10,243 nucleotides of DNA from JAVVPO01 sp036655715. Its GTDB lineage: Bacteria > Bacillota > Clostridia > Lachnospirales > Cellulosilyticaceae. Positions 1 to 6,600 of the stretch are shown here, one piece after another (position 1 is the stretch's first letter; each line of letters opens with the position of its first letter). Both the position numbers and the translations under genes were made by a program. The notes under the pieces were generated by a model. It saw only the letters and a list, made by a program, of their open reading frames with translations, made no database searches and had not been told where the DNA came from. Location: the NCBI GenBank assembly GCA_036655715.1, contig JAVVPO010000085.1, positions 1 to 10,243 of the forward strand. The letters are read 5' to 3'.

Positions 1-203
1 TTATTAACTTATATCTATATTTTTTTATTTTGAATTAATATATTTAATTTTTAAATTCTATCAATTTCTATTTGTATTTTTTTATCTTTTAATTTGTGTT
101 ATTATCATGATGAAGAATGATTATAGTTCTCATTTTTCTTTTATCTCTATAAGATTGCTTATTTTAAAATAAATAGAAACTAATGTCATAGATATAACAA
201 TTA
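1..203. other. Non-coding AT-rich stretch upstream of the GltD-like gene
   Basis: This is very AT-rich sequence with many T and A runs. I see no open reading frame with a ribosome binding site on either strand, no strong hairpin followed by a T-run, and no RNA gene. It is probably the distal upstream region of the gene starting at 295, and may include the 3' flank of a gene outside the window. Confidence 0.6.
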
Positions 204-232
204 TTGCTCATTCTATTTCTATCCTTTATAAT
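204..232 (+). promoter_or_regulatory. Putative sigma-A promoter of the GltD-like oxidoreductase gene
   Basis: A perfect -10 hexamer TATAAT lies at 227-232. A weak -35 TTGCTC (3 of 6 matches) lies at 204-209, with the optimal 17-nt spacer. Transcription would start near 240, giving a leader of about 55 nt before the ATG at 295. The weak -35 is compatible with an activated or modest promoter. Confidence 0.55.
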
Positions 233-261
233 AGTTTTTACATTGAATATCAAACTATTAT
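228..261. promoter_or_regulatory. 10-bp inverted repeat overlapping the -10 box and start of the leader
   Basis: ATAATAGTTT (228-237) is matched exactly by its reverse complement AAACTATTAT (252-261), with a 14-nt spacer. The left arm shares bases with the -10 hexamer and the right arm lies in the 5' leader. It could be an operator that blocks RNA polymerase or a weak AT-rich leader hairpin. The sequence matches no regulator site I can name, and palindromes arise more readily by chance in AT-rich DNA. Confidence 0.4.
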
Positions 262-294
262 CTTAAAAATTCATTTGTTAGGAGTTATATAAAT

Positions 295-1527
295 ATGAAA
301 GATTTATTATTAGAGGCTAATAGATGCTTAAAATGCAAAAATGCAAGATGTCAAAAAAATTGTCCTATTAATACCCCTATCCCTGAAGTCATTACCCTTT
401 TCCAGGAAGGCAAACTTCACGAGGCTGGTGAAATGCTGTTTAATAACAATCCTCTTACCGCTATATGTGCCATTGTATGTCCTCATGAAACCCAGTGTAA
501 AGGTAATTGCATCAAAGGTCTCAAAGGTGAGCCTGTGAGATTTTGTGATATAGAAAGATATCTATCTGAGCAGTATCTAGAATCACTATCTGTTGAAAAA
601 GCTTTAGATAATGGTAAGCGTATTGCTGTTGTTGGTTCTGGCCCCGCTGGAATTACTGCCGCTATGACCCTTGCTCAAAAGGGTTATAAAGTAACCATAT
701 TTGAAATGAGAGAACGCATAGGCGGTGTCTTGACTTATGGTATTCCTGAATTCAGATTACCTAGAAGTATCGTTAACAATTTAGAGAGTAATCTCATCCA
801 ATTAGGTGTAAAAATCAAACCAAACACTTTAGTAGGTCCAATTATTACTCTTGATAAACTCTTCTTAGATGGATATGATGCAATATTTATTGGTACTGGC
901 GTATGGAATCCTAAGACCCTAAATATCAAAGGTGAAACTTTAGGTCATTCCCTTTATGCTATTGATTATCTTAAGAATCCTTCAATCTATAGACTTGGTG
1001 AAAAAGTCTGTGTCATTGGCGCAGGTAATGTTGCCATGGATGCTGCAAGAAGTGCTAAACACTATGGTAGTTCAGAAGTGCACATTTGCTACCGTAGAGG
1101 CGAAGAAGATATGACTGCTACACGCGCTGAAATTCAAGAGGCCAAAGAAGAAGGTGTTATCTTCACACTTTATAAGAGTCCTGTTGAAATTACAGATGAT
1201 GGTGTTATCTTTGCTACAACAAAGAAAGTGCTTAACGAAGATGGCACAACTACTCTTGTAACCGTTCCTAATTCTGAAGAACTCTTCCCTTGTGATTCTG
1301 TTGTTATTGCTATTAGTCAAGTACCAAAAAATAATATTGTCAATAATACTACTGGCTTAGAAACAAAATATGGTTTACTCCTTACTGATGATAAGGGGCA
1401 TACAACAAAAGATGGTGTATTTGCTTGTGGTGACGTAGTAAGTGGTGCAAAAACAGTTATTGATGCAGTTGTTGCTGCTCAAATTGTAGCACATAGCATG
1501 GATACTTATTGTAATTCCTTAGCTTAA
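295..1527 (+). CDS. Stand-alone GltD/NfnB-like NAD(P)H-dependent Fe-S flavoprotein oxidoreductase
   Basis: This 410-residue cytoplasmic protein has the layout of the glutamate synthase small subunit family. An N-terminal cysteine-rich domain has C11, C14, C19, C23-P and a second group C58, C62-P, C68, C72, as in 4Fe-4S-binding GltD/dihydropyrimidine dehydrogenase domains. An FAD-binding Rossmann motif GSGPAG (114-119) is followed by GGVLTYGIPEFRLP. An NAD(P)H-binding motif GAGNVAMD (242-249) precedes YRRG, and the C-terminal FAD motif is GVFACGD (374-380). The family passes electrons from NAD(P)H through FAD to Fe-S centres or a partner subunit. No large glutamate synthase subunit or NfnA/ferredoxin-reductase partner lies in the window, so the acceptor is unknown and glutamate synthesis cannot be assumed. 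It is shorter than typical GltD (roughly 450-480 residues). The start is supported by AGGAG at 280-284, ten bases upstream of the ATG. Confidence 0.9.
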   Translation: MKDLLLEANRCLKCKNARCQKNCPINTPIPEVITLFQEGKLHEAGEMLFNNNPLTAICAIVCPHETQCKGNCIKGLKGEPVRFCDIERYLSEQYLESLSVEKALDNGKRIAVVGSGPAGITAAMTLAQKGYKVTIFEMRERIGGVLTYGIPEFRLPRSIVNNLESNLIQLGVKIKPNTLVGPIITLDKLFLDGYDAIFIGTGVWNPKTLNIKGETLGHSLYAIDYLKNPSIYRLGEKVCVIGAGNVAMDAARSAKHYGSSEVHICYRRGEEDMTATRAEIQEAKEEGVIFTLYKSPVEITDDGVIFATTKKVLNEDGTTTLVTVPNSEELFPCDSVVIAISQVPKNNIVNNTTGLETKYGLLLTDDKGHTTKDGVFACGDVVSGAKTVIDAVVAAQIVAHSMDTYCNSLA

Positions 1528-1559
1528 TCTTCTAGGCTCTCCCTTATATCTTAAAATTC

Positions 1560-1605
1560 AAGAAAGCCCTTTACTAGGATCAAAATCTTAGTAAAGGGCT
1601 TTCTT
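1560..1605. terminator. Strong bidirectional intrinsic terminator between converging genes
   Basis: A 17-bp perfect inverted repeat (1560-1576 with 1589-1605) containing AGCCCTTTACTA extends inward by four more pairs, one of them G-T, leaving a CAAA tetraloop at 1581-1584. The stem has an A-rich left foot and T-rich right foot, so it can terminate both the oxidoreductase transcript (+) and the PepSY lipoprotein transcript (-). Confidence 0.9.
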
Positions 1606-1627
1606 CTGTGATAGTTTTATCTATCCA

Positions 1628-2206
1628 TTAATCTATTAAATCCTTTTGCATTTTTAGAATTCTTCCATCTCTTGCATCAACCTCAAATTCATATTCATAG
1701 CCATCTGCTACAATATCAATCTCATAATTTGGAATATATTCATCTCCATCAAAAGATGTCTTAGTTACTGTGCCATTTGGCACTTGAGCTAAAGCAATTT
1801 CTTTAGCTTTTACTTCATCAATACTAATTATTTTGTCATTTCCTGTAGTGGAACCATCAAAAATCTTAAAATCTTGATCAATTTTTGTAACAACCCCTGT
1901 ATAAGCATCTACTTCTATTTCATACTCATAATTCTCTTCTTGAATAGTAAATTCGTAGTTAGGACGTAAATCATTTAAATCATGACTAACCTCTACTATG
2001 GTACCATTTGGAACTTGCTCTATTGCAACTGCTTTCGCACGTTCTTCATCAATCATCGTATTTCCTTGGTTGCTTACTGCATTAGGCACTTCTACATTTT
2101 GTACTGTTTCAGGTACTTGCGCTGTTTTTGGTACTGGCTGCCTACTTGTACAACCTACTAAAAGTATCATTCCCATTAATACAACTAATCCAAATTGTTT
2201 TTTCAT
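1628..2206 (-). CDS. Lipoprotein with two tandem PepSY domains
   Basis: Translation most likely begins at the ATG at 2206 (protein starting MKKQFGLV, 192 residues), because a lipoprotein signal peptide follows directly and AAGGGTGA lies just upstream. The reading frame extends to a GTG at 2257, but that would put 17 charged residues before the signal. The signal has a basic start, a hydrophobic core and lipobox LVGC, with C19 as the lipidated residue. A Pro/Val/Gln-rich linker (about 22-50) follows, then two homologous PepSY units at about 52-109 and 128-188. Both contain QVPNGT, PNYE and YEYE(I/F)EVDA, so one arose by duplication of the other. PepSY domains are often found on secreted proteins and in peptidase propeptides, where an inhibitory role has been proposed. 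The protein is expected on the outer face of the membrane. An M13 peptidase is encoded nearby, but a functional link is only conjecture. Confidence 0.88.
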   Translation of the reverse strand: MKKQFGLVVLMGMILLVGCTSRQPVPKTAQVPETVQNVEVPNAVSNQGNTMIDEERAKAVAIEQVPNGTIVEVSHDLNDLRPNYEFTIQEENYEYEIEVDAYTGVVTKIDQDFKIFDGSTTGNDKIISIDEVKAKEIALAQVPNGTVTKTSFDGDEYIPNYEIDIVADGYEYEFEVDARDGRILKMQKDLID

Positions 2207-2385
2207 CTTGTCACCCTTTTTATTTTTAGTGTCCCCCTTATTATGCCAATTATTCACTCTATACCCCTAAAATCATTTGCCTCACCTAACTTATAATCTT
2301 ATACGCTTCTTTTATCACAAGAATATGTTTAATTCTTATAAATAATCAATCATGAATTTTTGAATTTATTATAAATATTTAACTA

Positions 2386-2414
2386 TAGAACATGTGTTCT
2401 TAATATGTTATAAT
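2386..2414 (+). promoter_or_regulatory. Putative promoter of the 39-residue ORF
   Basis: A perfect TATAAT lies at 2409-2414. The hexamer 17 nt upstream, TAGAAC (2386-2391), matches the -35 consensus at only three positions and overlaps the LexA-like palindrome. The predicted start of transcription near 2421 gives a leader of about 43 nt that includes the AAAAGGAGGT ribosome binding site. Confidence 0.5.
2388..2399. promoter_or_regulatory. LexA/SOS-box-like operator
   Basis: The sequence AGAACATGTGTTCT (2387-2400) is a 6-bp inverted repeat with a 2-nt centre. Its 12-bp core fits the Bacillus-type LexA consensus GAACRNRYGTTC at every position; only the outer C and G of the full 14-bp site differ. 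It sits directly over the weak -35 region and into the spacer of the promoter that reads to the small ORF at 2464, a position where a repressor would block transcription. Whether this organism's LexA binds it is inferred. Confidence 0.55.
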
Positions 2415-2463
2415 ACATTTATAAGTACAAAATGATTCCTAATATTAAAAGGAGGTCAAAGCC

Positions 2464-2583
2464 ATGAGCCTTGCCGGAAATATTAATGAAGTATTAAAAC
2501 AAATACAGTTATTAGTTAAAATGTATGGAGATGTTACTTTTAAAGATATCGAAAAATCTGTATCAGATATGAGAAGCAGATAG
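2464..2583 (+). CDS. Small 39-residue protein of unknown function, putatively SOS-controlled
   Basis: An ATG at 2464 opens a 39-codon frame ending with TAG at 2581-2583. It is preceded by AAAAGGAGGT (2447-2456), a near-perfect ribosome binding site seven bases from the start, which is the main evidence that this short frame is translated. The product starts MSLAGNINEVLKQIQ and ends SDMRSR. It has no cysteine, no signal peptide and no membrane segment, and looks like two short amphipathic helices (about residues 6-21 and 26-38) joined by YGDVT. I do not recognise the family. The gene stands alone on the plus strand between two minus-strand genes and has its own promoter with a LexA-like site. 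If that site is real the protein would rise after DNA damage; this says nothing definite about its activity. Confidence 0.7.
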   Translation: MSLAGNINEVLKQIQLLVKMYGDVTFKDIEKSVSDMRSR

Positions 2584-2614
2584 TCCCCCTACTTTTTATT
2601 TGTAAACTAGTCCT

Positions 2615-4654
2615 CTACCAAATTCTCAGCCGATCCTCTGGTCTTATATACATGCCATCACCTTTAGTAATATCATATGTTTGATAAAATTCTTCAAACT
2701 GTTGTAATACAGCATTCACTCTTATTTTATGGGGTGAATGTACATCTGTTTTCAATGCCTGAATTTGATACTCAGGTGTAGCTACTATGCGCCATGTGGC
2801 CCCCCAGGATTCAAAGAAAGCTTTGTAGTCTGCACTTGGCATATCACTTAATATATCTAGCATACAAGCAATAGCTCCAATATCTGCAATGTTTTCTCCA
2901 ACCGTCAGGTCTCCATTTACCTTTTCTCCAGGTAATAGTTCTATTTGGCTATAAAAATCCCTTACTTTTTTAGTTCTTTCCTCAAATTTTGTATAGTCTT
3001 CTTCTGTCCACCAATTTGCAAGATTCCCAGCCTTATCAAATCTAGCTCCATTATTATCAAAAGCATGGCTTACTTCATGTCCAATCACAGCACCTATCGC
3101 ACCTAGATTCACTTCTTTACTTTGCGTGATATCATATAGTGGTATTTGTAAAATACCTGCCGGAAAGGTAATATCGTTGTTTGTAGGGACATAACAAGCA
3201 TTTACGGTCTGTGTGGGCATGGCAAATTCTAATTTATCTACAGCCTTATTCATCTGGCTTAGTTCCTTCTTATGTTCAAAGTCACTCATGCTTATCATAT
3301 TTTCTATAAGTGTGCCACCCTCTTCATAAGCCTTTATCTCTAATCCTTTGTAATTCTCCCATTCCTTTGGATATCCGATTTTGATAGTTATCGCATCTAA
3401 TTTTTCTATAGCACGAATCTTAGTTACTTCACTCATCCAATCTAGCTCATTAATTCTTATCTTATACTTTTCTATAATCTTTTCAGCTAGAACCTCTACA
3501 TCTTTTTGGGCTTCTTTTGTAAAGTGTTCTTTCACATAAAGCTTACCTAGTTCACTACTAAATGCACTATTTACTAAATTAAAAGCTACTTCTTCTTCAG
3601 GAATATCACCTACTATCCCATAGATTTCTTTTTTATAGTCTTTAGCTGCCTCTCTAAATGCTTCACTCAGATAACTTGAAGACATATCTAATATCCCTAT
3701 TTCTAGATAATCTTTAATCATCTCTAAATTTTCTAGCTTATATAATGCGTTAAGTTGCTCTAGCCACTTAGGCTCTTGTAGGATTATTTTATTGGCCTTA
3801 TCATATCCTCTCGCCTTCATAAGTGTTCCAAATTCTAAATTTGTTGCTATCTCCTCTAGCTCTTTTATTGTATAGACATTATAAATAGCTTCATAAAGAT
3901 TCTCATGAGTAGAAGCCTCATTACTTCCTATTAAAAAGGGTGCTAACTTTTTTTCAAATTGCAATATATTCTCTATCTTTTTCCTGGCTGTTTCTTCTTC
4001 ATACCCACTAAGCATAAGCAGTTTTTTATAATAGGCTATAGTTGCCTCTTTTTTACTCTCTGATTCTCTGCTTGGCCTAGTATACTCATCTGCATCACCA
4101 AGGGATAGCACACTGCTACTTATCTCAAGAACATGTGCTTTACTATTTTTGGCATCAGTTGTTACCTCAAATCCTATCAATCGGTTAAGAGCACTTATTT
4201 TCTTATCCCTGAGTACTTCTGTAAGGTCTTTCATCGTACTGATATCTTTTATTTGATTTAAATAGTTTTGTATCGGTTGTATGCCTTGTTTATTTCTCTC
4301 TTCTCTATTGAGTATATTGTTATATAAGGTAATCATTTTTTTCTCTACACTTTTTGTATCATAGTCCTGTTCATGCTCTAATAGTGTACTAAAAATAACA
4401 CTCAAATCCCCAGCCACTCTATCGCTTATATTACTTAATGTGCTTTCTGATGAATGCCCTGATCTAATCTTAGCTTGATCTAGCCATTCTTTATTGATTG
4501 CTTCATAAAAATCATCTTGTAATCTGACGTTTTCTTGCTTTTTCATTACTGCTACTTGCTCTATTGATTTAAATTGCTGAGCTGACATGAAAATCATTAT
4601 AATCACAAGTAGTATAACACTTAATTTTCTAAGTATTTTTTTGGAGTAGTTCAT
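2615..4654 (-). CDS. M13 family (neprilysin/PepO-like) zinc metallopeptidase, exported
   Basis: This 679-residue protein has the family's usual length and order. A basic N-terminus followed by a hydrophobic segment (about 11-25) acts as a signal peptide or signal anchor; there is no lipobox cysteine. The N-terminal half (about 45-430) is the M13_N region. The catalytic half carries NACYVPTNNDITFPAGILQ (the family's NAYY..N.I.FPA region), HEVSH at 526-530 (zinc ligands H526 and H530, catalytic E527), and GENIADIG with third zinc ligand E587 and supporting D591. D-V-H-S-P (637-641) with R645 corresponds to neprilysin H711 and R717 in the active site. The C-terminus ends RPEDRLRIW, the typical closing motif. 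All catalytic residues are present, so activity on extracellular oligopeptides is expected. GAGGGA lies about ten bases before the ATG. It is 64 nt downstream of the unknown gene at 4719-5279 and may share its transcript. Confidence 0.95.
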   Translation of the reverse strand: MNYSKKILRKLSVILLVIIMIFMSAQQFKSIEQVAVMKKQENVRLQDDFYEAINKEWLDQAKIRSGHSSESTLSNISDRVAGDLSVIFSTLLEHEQDYDTKSVEKKMITLYNNILNREERNKQGIQPIQNYLNQIKDISTMKDLTEVLRDKKISALNRLIGFEVTTDAKNSKAHVLEISSSVLSLGDADEYTRPSRESESKKEATIAYYKKLLMLSGYEEETARKKIENILQFEKKLAPFLIGSNEASTHENLYEAIYNVYTIKELEEIATNLEFGTLMKARGYDKANKIILQEPKWLEQLNALYKLENLEMIKDYLEIGILDMSSSYLSEAFREAAKDYKKEIYGIVGDIPEEEVAFNLVNSAFSSELGKLYVKEHFTKEAQKDVEVLAEKIIEKYKIRINELDWMSEVTKIRAIEKLDAITIKIGYPKEWENYKGLEIKAYEEGGTLIENMISMSDFEHKKELSQMNKAVDKLEFAMPTQTVNACYVPTNNDITFPAGILQIPLYDITQSKEVNLGAIGAVIGHEVSHAFDNNGARFDKAGNLANWWTEEDYTKFEERTKKVRDFYSQIELLPGEKVNGDLTVGENIADIGAIACMLDILSDMPSADYKAFFESWGATWRIVATPEYQIQALKTDVHSPHKIRVNAVLQQFEEFYQTYDITKGDGMYIRPEDRLRIW

Positions 4655-4718
4655 ATTTTAGTTCCCTCATTTCAAAATATCCTAACTCCCATTTTATACA
4701 GTTTTGTCATTCTTTATG

Positions 4719-5279
4719 CTAGATACCCAATTTATAAACCATCAACCGCTTTTTATTAAATCCTCCAAATATTTCTTCCAGATCACTGATAAAAAGTGCT
4801 TCTCCTCTCTCAAAATATTTATTAAGCCCTTTACTAAATAAATATTTCTCTACTTTATTTAATTCTATTTCGAATAGTCCCTTGATGACTAATTCAATAA
4901 TACGTTGTTCACTTTCGTTATAAAATTCCCATTCTAAAAATGCTTTATCTACCGGACTTAAAGATTGATGGCCTTTTTGTTCTAAGAATTTAATCATCTT
5001 TTCTAATACCTCACTAGAATTTTCATCGCTTCTTGTAAAAGGCCTGTCTCGTTGATTTGTAAAAATCAGTTGCTTATTACCTTTCATAATCTTTGAAGCC
5101 TCTGTTCTTTCATATCTTCCTAAATATCTTCTTGCTGCCTCAAGTAGATATTTATTGTTAAAAGCAAAGGCATTTTCTTTTTCTTCCACAGGTCCAAAAA
5201 TTTCTTCTATATAATATACTATCTTATCTTTATAGTGTATAACCTTATCCTTTAATCTAATAGCTGGCTCCCAAATCAT
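4719..5279 (-). CDS. Conserved-looking hypothetical protein, 186 residues
   Basis: The protein begins MIWEPAIRLKDK and ends RLMVYKLGI. I do not recognise a domain. It has no signal peptide, no membrane helix and no cysteine-based metal site, and it is rich in Lys, Glu and aromatic residues, which suggests a soluble cytoplasmic helical protein. The stretch from about residue 105 to 150 (PVDKAFLEWEFYNESEQ and following) looks like a compact helical segment. Translation is supported by AGGGGGAAG upstream of the ATG and by a good promoter at 5317-5345. It precedes the M13 peptidase gene on the same strand by 64 nt, so the two may be co-transcribed, although their predicted locations (cytoplasm and outside) differ. 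Divergent to it is the EEP-domain gene. Confidence 0.8.
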   Translation of the reverse strand: MIWEPAIRLKDKVIHYKDKIVYYIEEIFGPVEEKENAFAFNNKYLLEAARRYLGRYERTEASKIMKGNKQLIFTNQRDRPFTRSDENSSEVLEKMIKFLEQKGHQSLSPVDKAFLEWEFYNESEQRIIELVIKGLFEIELNKVEKYLFSKGLNKYFERGEALFISDLEEIFGGFNKKRLMVYKLGI

Positions 5280-5316
5280 TTCTTGACTTCCCCCTATATA
5301 ATTACCATTTTATTAC

Positions 5317-5345
5317 ATTTTACATTTTTTAGGACAATTTTTCAA
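5317..5345 (-). promoter_or_regulatory. Sigma-A promoter of the 186-residue hypothetical gene
   Basis: Read on the minus strand, TTGAAA (5345-5340, 5 of 6 consensus) is followed by a 17-nt spacer and TAAAAT (5322-5317, 5 of 6 consensus). Transcription would start near 5310, leaving a leader of about 30 nt that contains the AGGGGGAAG ribosome binding site. The promoter may also serve the downstream M13 peptidase gene. Confidence 0.7.
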
Positions 5346-5422
5346 TACTCTACAGATTAATATCTTTTCGAAAACCTTGACTTACTTCATTAAATTAACA
5401 TCTTTCTTTTTTACAATATTAA

Positions 5423-5451
5423 TTGACAGCATTTTTTTTGGTAAGTATACT
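5423..5451 (+). promoter_or_regulatory. Near-consensus sigma-A promoter of the EEP-domain gene
   Basis: A perfect TTGACA at 5423-5428, a 17-nt spacer and TATACT (5446-5451, 5 of 6) make this the best promoter in the window. It should start RNA near 5458 and leave about 28 nt before the TTG start at 5486. The TTG of this -35 box also happens to open the longest reading frame of the gene, but it cannot be the start codon if this promoter is used. Confidence 0.8.
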
Positions 5452-5485
5452 TAAAGAAGATATTCATAACTATAGGAGGACTAAC

Positions 5486-6580
5486 TTGGAAAAGACACTC
5501 AATAAATTTATAGGCATCGTAGGTATTCTCCTACTTATTCTCGTTGCATGTGTAGCTGCTTATGTAGTATTTCTCAGTGTAACAGAGTATACCCCAGATG
5601 AGATAACACTCCTGGAGGTAGAAAACAATCAAGAGGCAATGGTGACCGTCGATACCCCTTTAACTGCTGTGACTTATAATTTAGGTTTTGGTGCTTATGC
5701 TCCAGAATTTGATTTTTTCATGGATGGTGGTACAGGTTCTACAGCTAAAGACTCTGAAACCGTTGTTAATAATATTACAGGGAGTATTAATACCCTACTT
5801 GAAATTAATCCAGATTTTCTCCTGCTTCAAGAAGTAGATAGAAGATCTACTCGTAGTCATTTTATAAATCAATACGAAATGATTTACCGTATTTTTTCTG
5901 ATTATGGTACTTCTTTTGCCCCTAACTTTGATGTCAAATGGATTGCTTATCCTTTTACAGATATGCACGGCAAAACTTATGCTGGACAAACTACCTTATC
6001 CAATAAAAAGATAAGTTCCTCCGAACGCATTACTTTGCCTACTGATGATACTTGGCCTGCTAGGCTAGTAGCTTTAGATCGTTGTATGCTCGTTTCACGC
6101 ATTCCCACTTCGGATGAGAAAGAACTTGTCATTGTTAATGTCCATCTTTCAGCCTATGACAAAGATGGTACTTTCAGAAAGGAACAACTTCGCGTTTTAA
6201 GTGAATTCCTTGAAGCTGAAACAGCTAAAGAAAATTATATTATTGTAGGTGGCGATTTTAATCATCTCTTACCACCTGCCGAAGAGGCTACTTTCAACTT
6301 TACAGATGAGGTTCCTACTTGGATCACCTCTATTCCGGAAGAATTCACACCGACTAACTTCTCTTGGCAAGTAGACCCTAGTGTTCCTACTATTAGAGAT
6401 ACAGCTACTCCTTTTAAAAGAGGTGAAACTTTTGTCAGTATTGTTGATGGTTTTTTAGTTTCTAATAATGTACGCGTCTCTCGTACTGAGACGATTAATT
6501 TGAACTTTAAATATTCAGATCATCATCCTACATATATTCAATTTGAACTTAAACCTAAACGAAAAAGAGCTAGGCCATAA
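5486..6580 (+). CDS. Membrane-anchored endonuclease/exonuclease/phosphatase (EEP) superfamily protein
   Basis: The start is taken as the TTG at 5486, because AGGAGG lies seven bases upstream and the promoter lies further 5'; the product is then 364 residues. An N-terminal hydrophobic helix (about 8-31) anchors or exports it. The rest is a full EEP (DNase I/sphingomyelinase-like) fold: TYNLGFG with N65, LLLQEVD with metal-binding E116, VNVHLSAYD with H220, GGDFNH with D257 and N259, VDGFLVS with D321, and SDHHP with catalytic D345 and H346. Every expected Mg2+-dependent phosphodiesterase residue is present. The family cleaves nucleic acids, phospholipids or inositol phosphates, and sequence alone does not decide which. 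An outer-surface location favours an extracellular substrate. The last residues (KRKRARP) are encoded within or beside the terminator stem. It is divergent to the hypothetical gene and convergent with the ABC operon. Confidence 0.9.
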   Translation: MEKTLNKFIGIVGILLLILVACVAAYVVFLSVTEYTPDEITLLEVENNQEAMVTVDTPLTAVTYNLGFGAYAPEFDFFMDGGTGSTAKDSETVVNNITGSINTLLEINPDFLLLQEVDRRSTRSHFINQYEMIYRIFSDYGTSFAPNFDVKWIAYPFTDMHGKTYAGQTTLSNKKISSSERITLPTDDTWPARLVALDRCMLVSRIPTSDEKELVIVNVHLSAYDKDGTFRKEQLRVLSEFLEAETAKENYIIVGGDFNHLLPPAEEATFNFTDEVPTWITSIPEEFTPTNFSWQVDPSVPTIRDTATPFKRGETFVSIVDGFLVSNNVRVSRTETINLNFKYSDHHPTYIQFELKPKRKRARP

Positions 6581-6599
6581 TAATATGCCTAGCTCTTTT
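6563..6599. terminator. Bidirectional intrinsic terminator overlapping the 3' end of the EEP gene
   Basis: AAAAGAGCTAGGC (6563-6575) pairs perfectly with GCCTAGCTCTTTT (6587-6599), with an 11-nt loop. The left arm lies within the final codons of the EEP gene, and its TAA stop (6578-6580) is in the loop. The minus-strand operon ends at 6601, just outside the right arm. Both strands read out of the stem into T-rich sequence, so it should end transcripts from both sides. Confidence 0.88.
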
Positions 6600-6600
6600 C

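Noticed and set aside
1072..1320. Minus-strand frame inside the oxidoreductase gene (82 residues)
   Set aside because: It lies wholly within a well-supported conserved gene, has no domain and no ribosome binding site, and is a shadow frame.
2207..2257. N-terminal extension of the PepSY lipoprotein from a GTG at 2257
   Set aside because: It would place 17 mostly polar and charged residues before a standard lipoprotein signal peptide, and a ribosome binding site exists before the ATG at 2206.
2207..2387. Promoter of the PepSY lipoprotein gene
   Set aside because: Several weak hexamer pairs exist on the minus strand (for example TTGGCA or TTGTGA with poor -10 partners), but none stands out enough to annotate.
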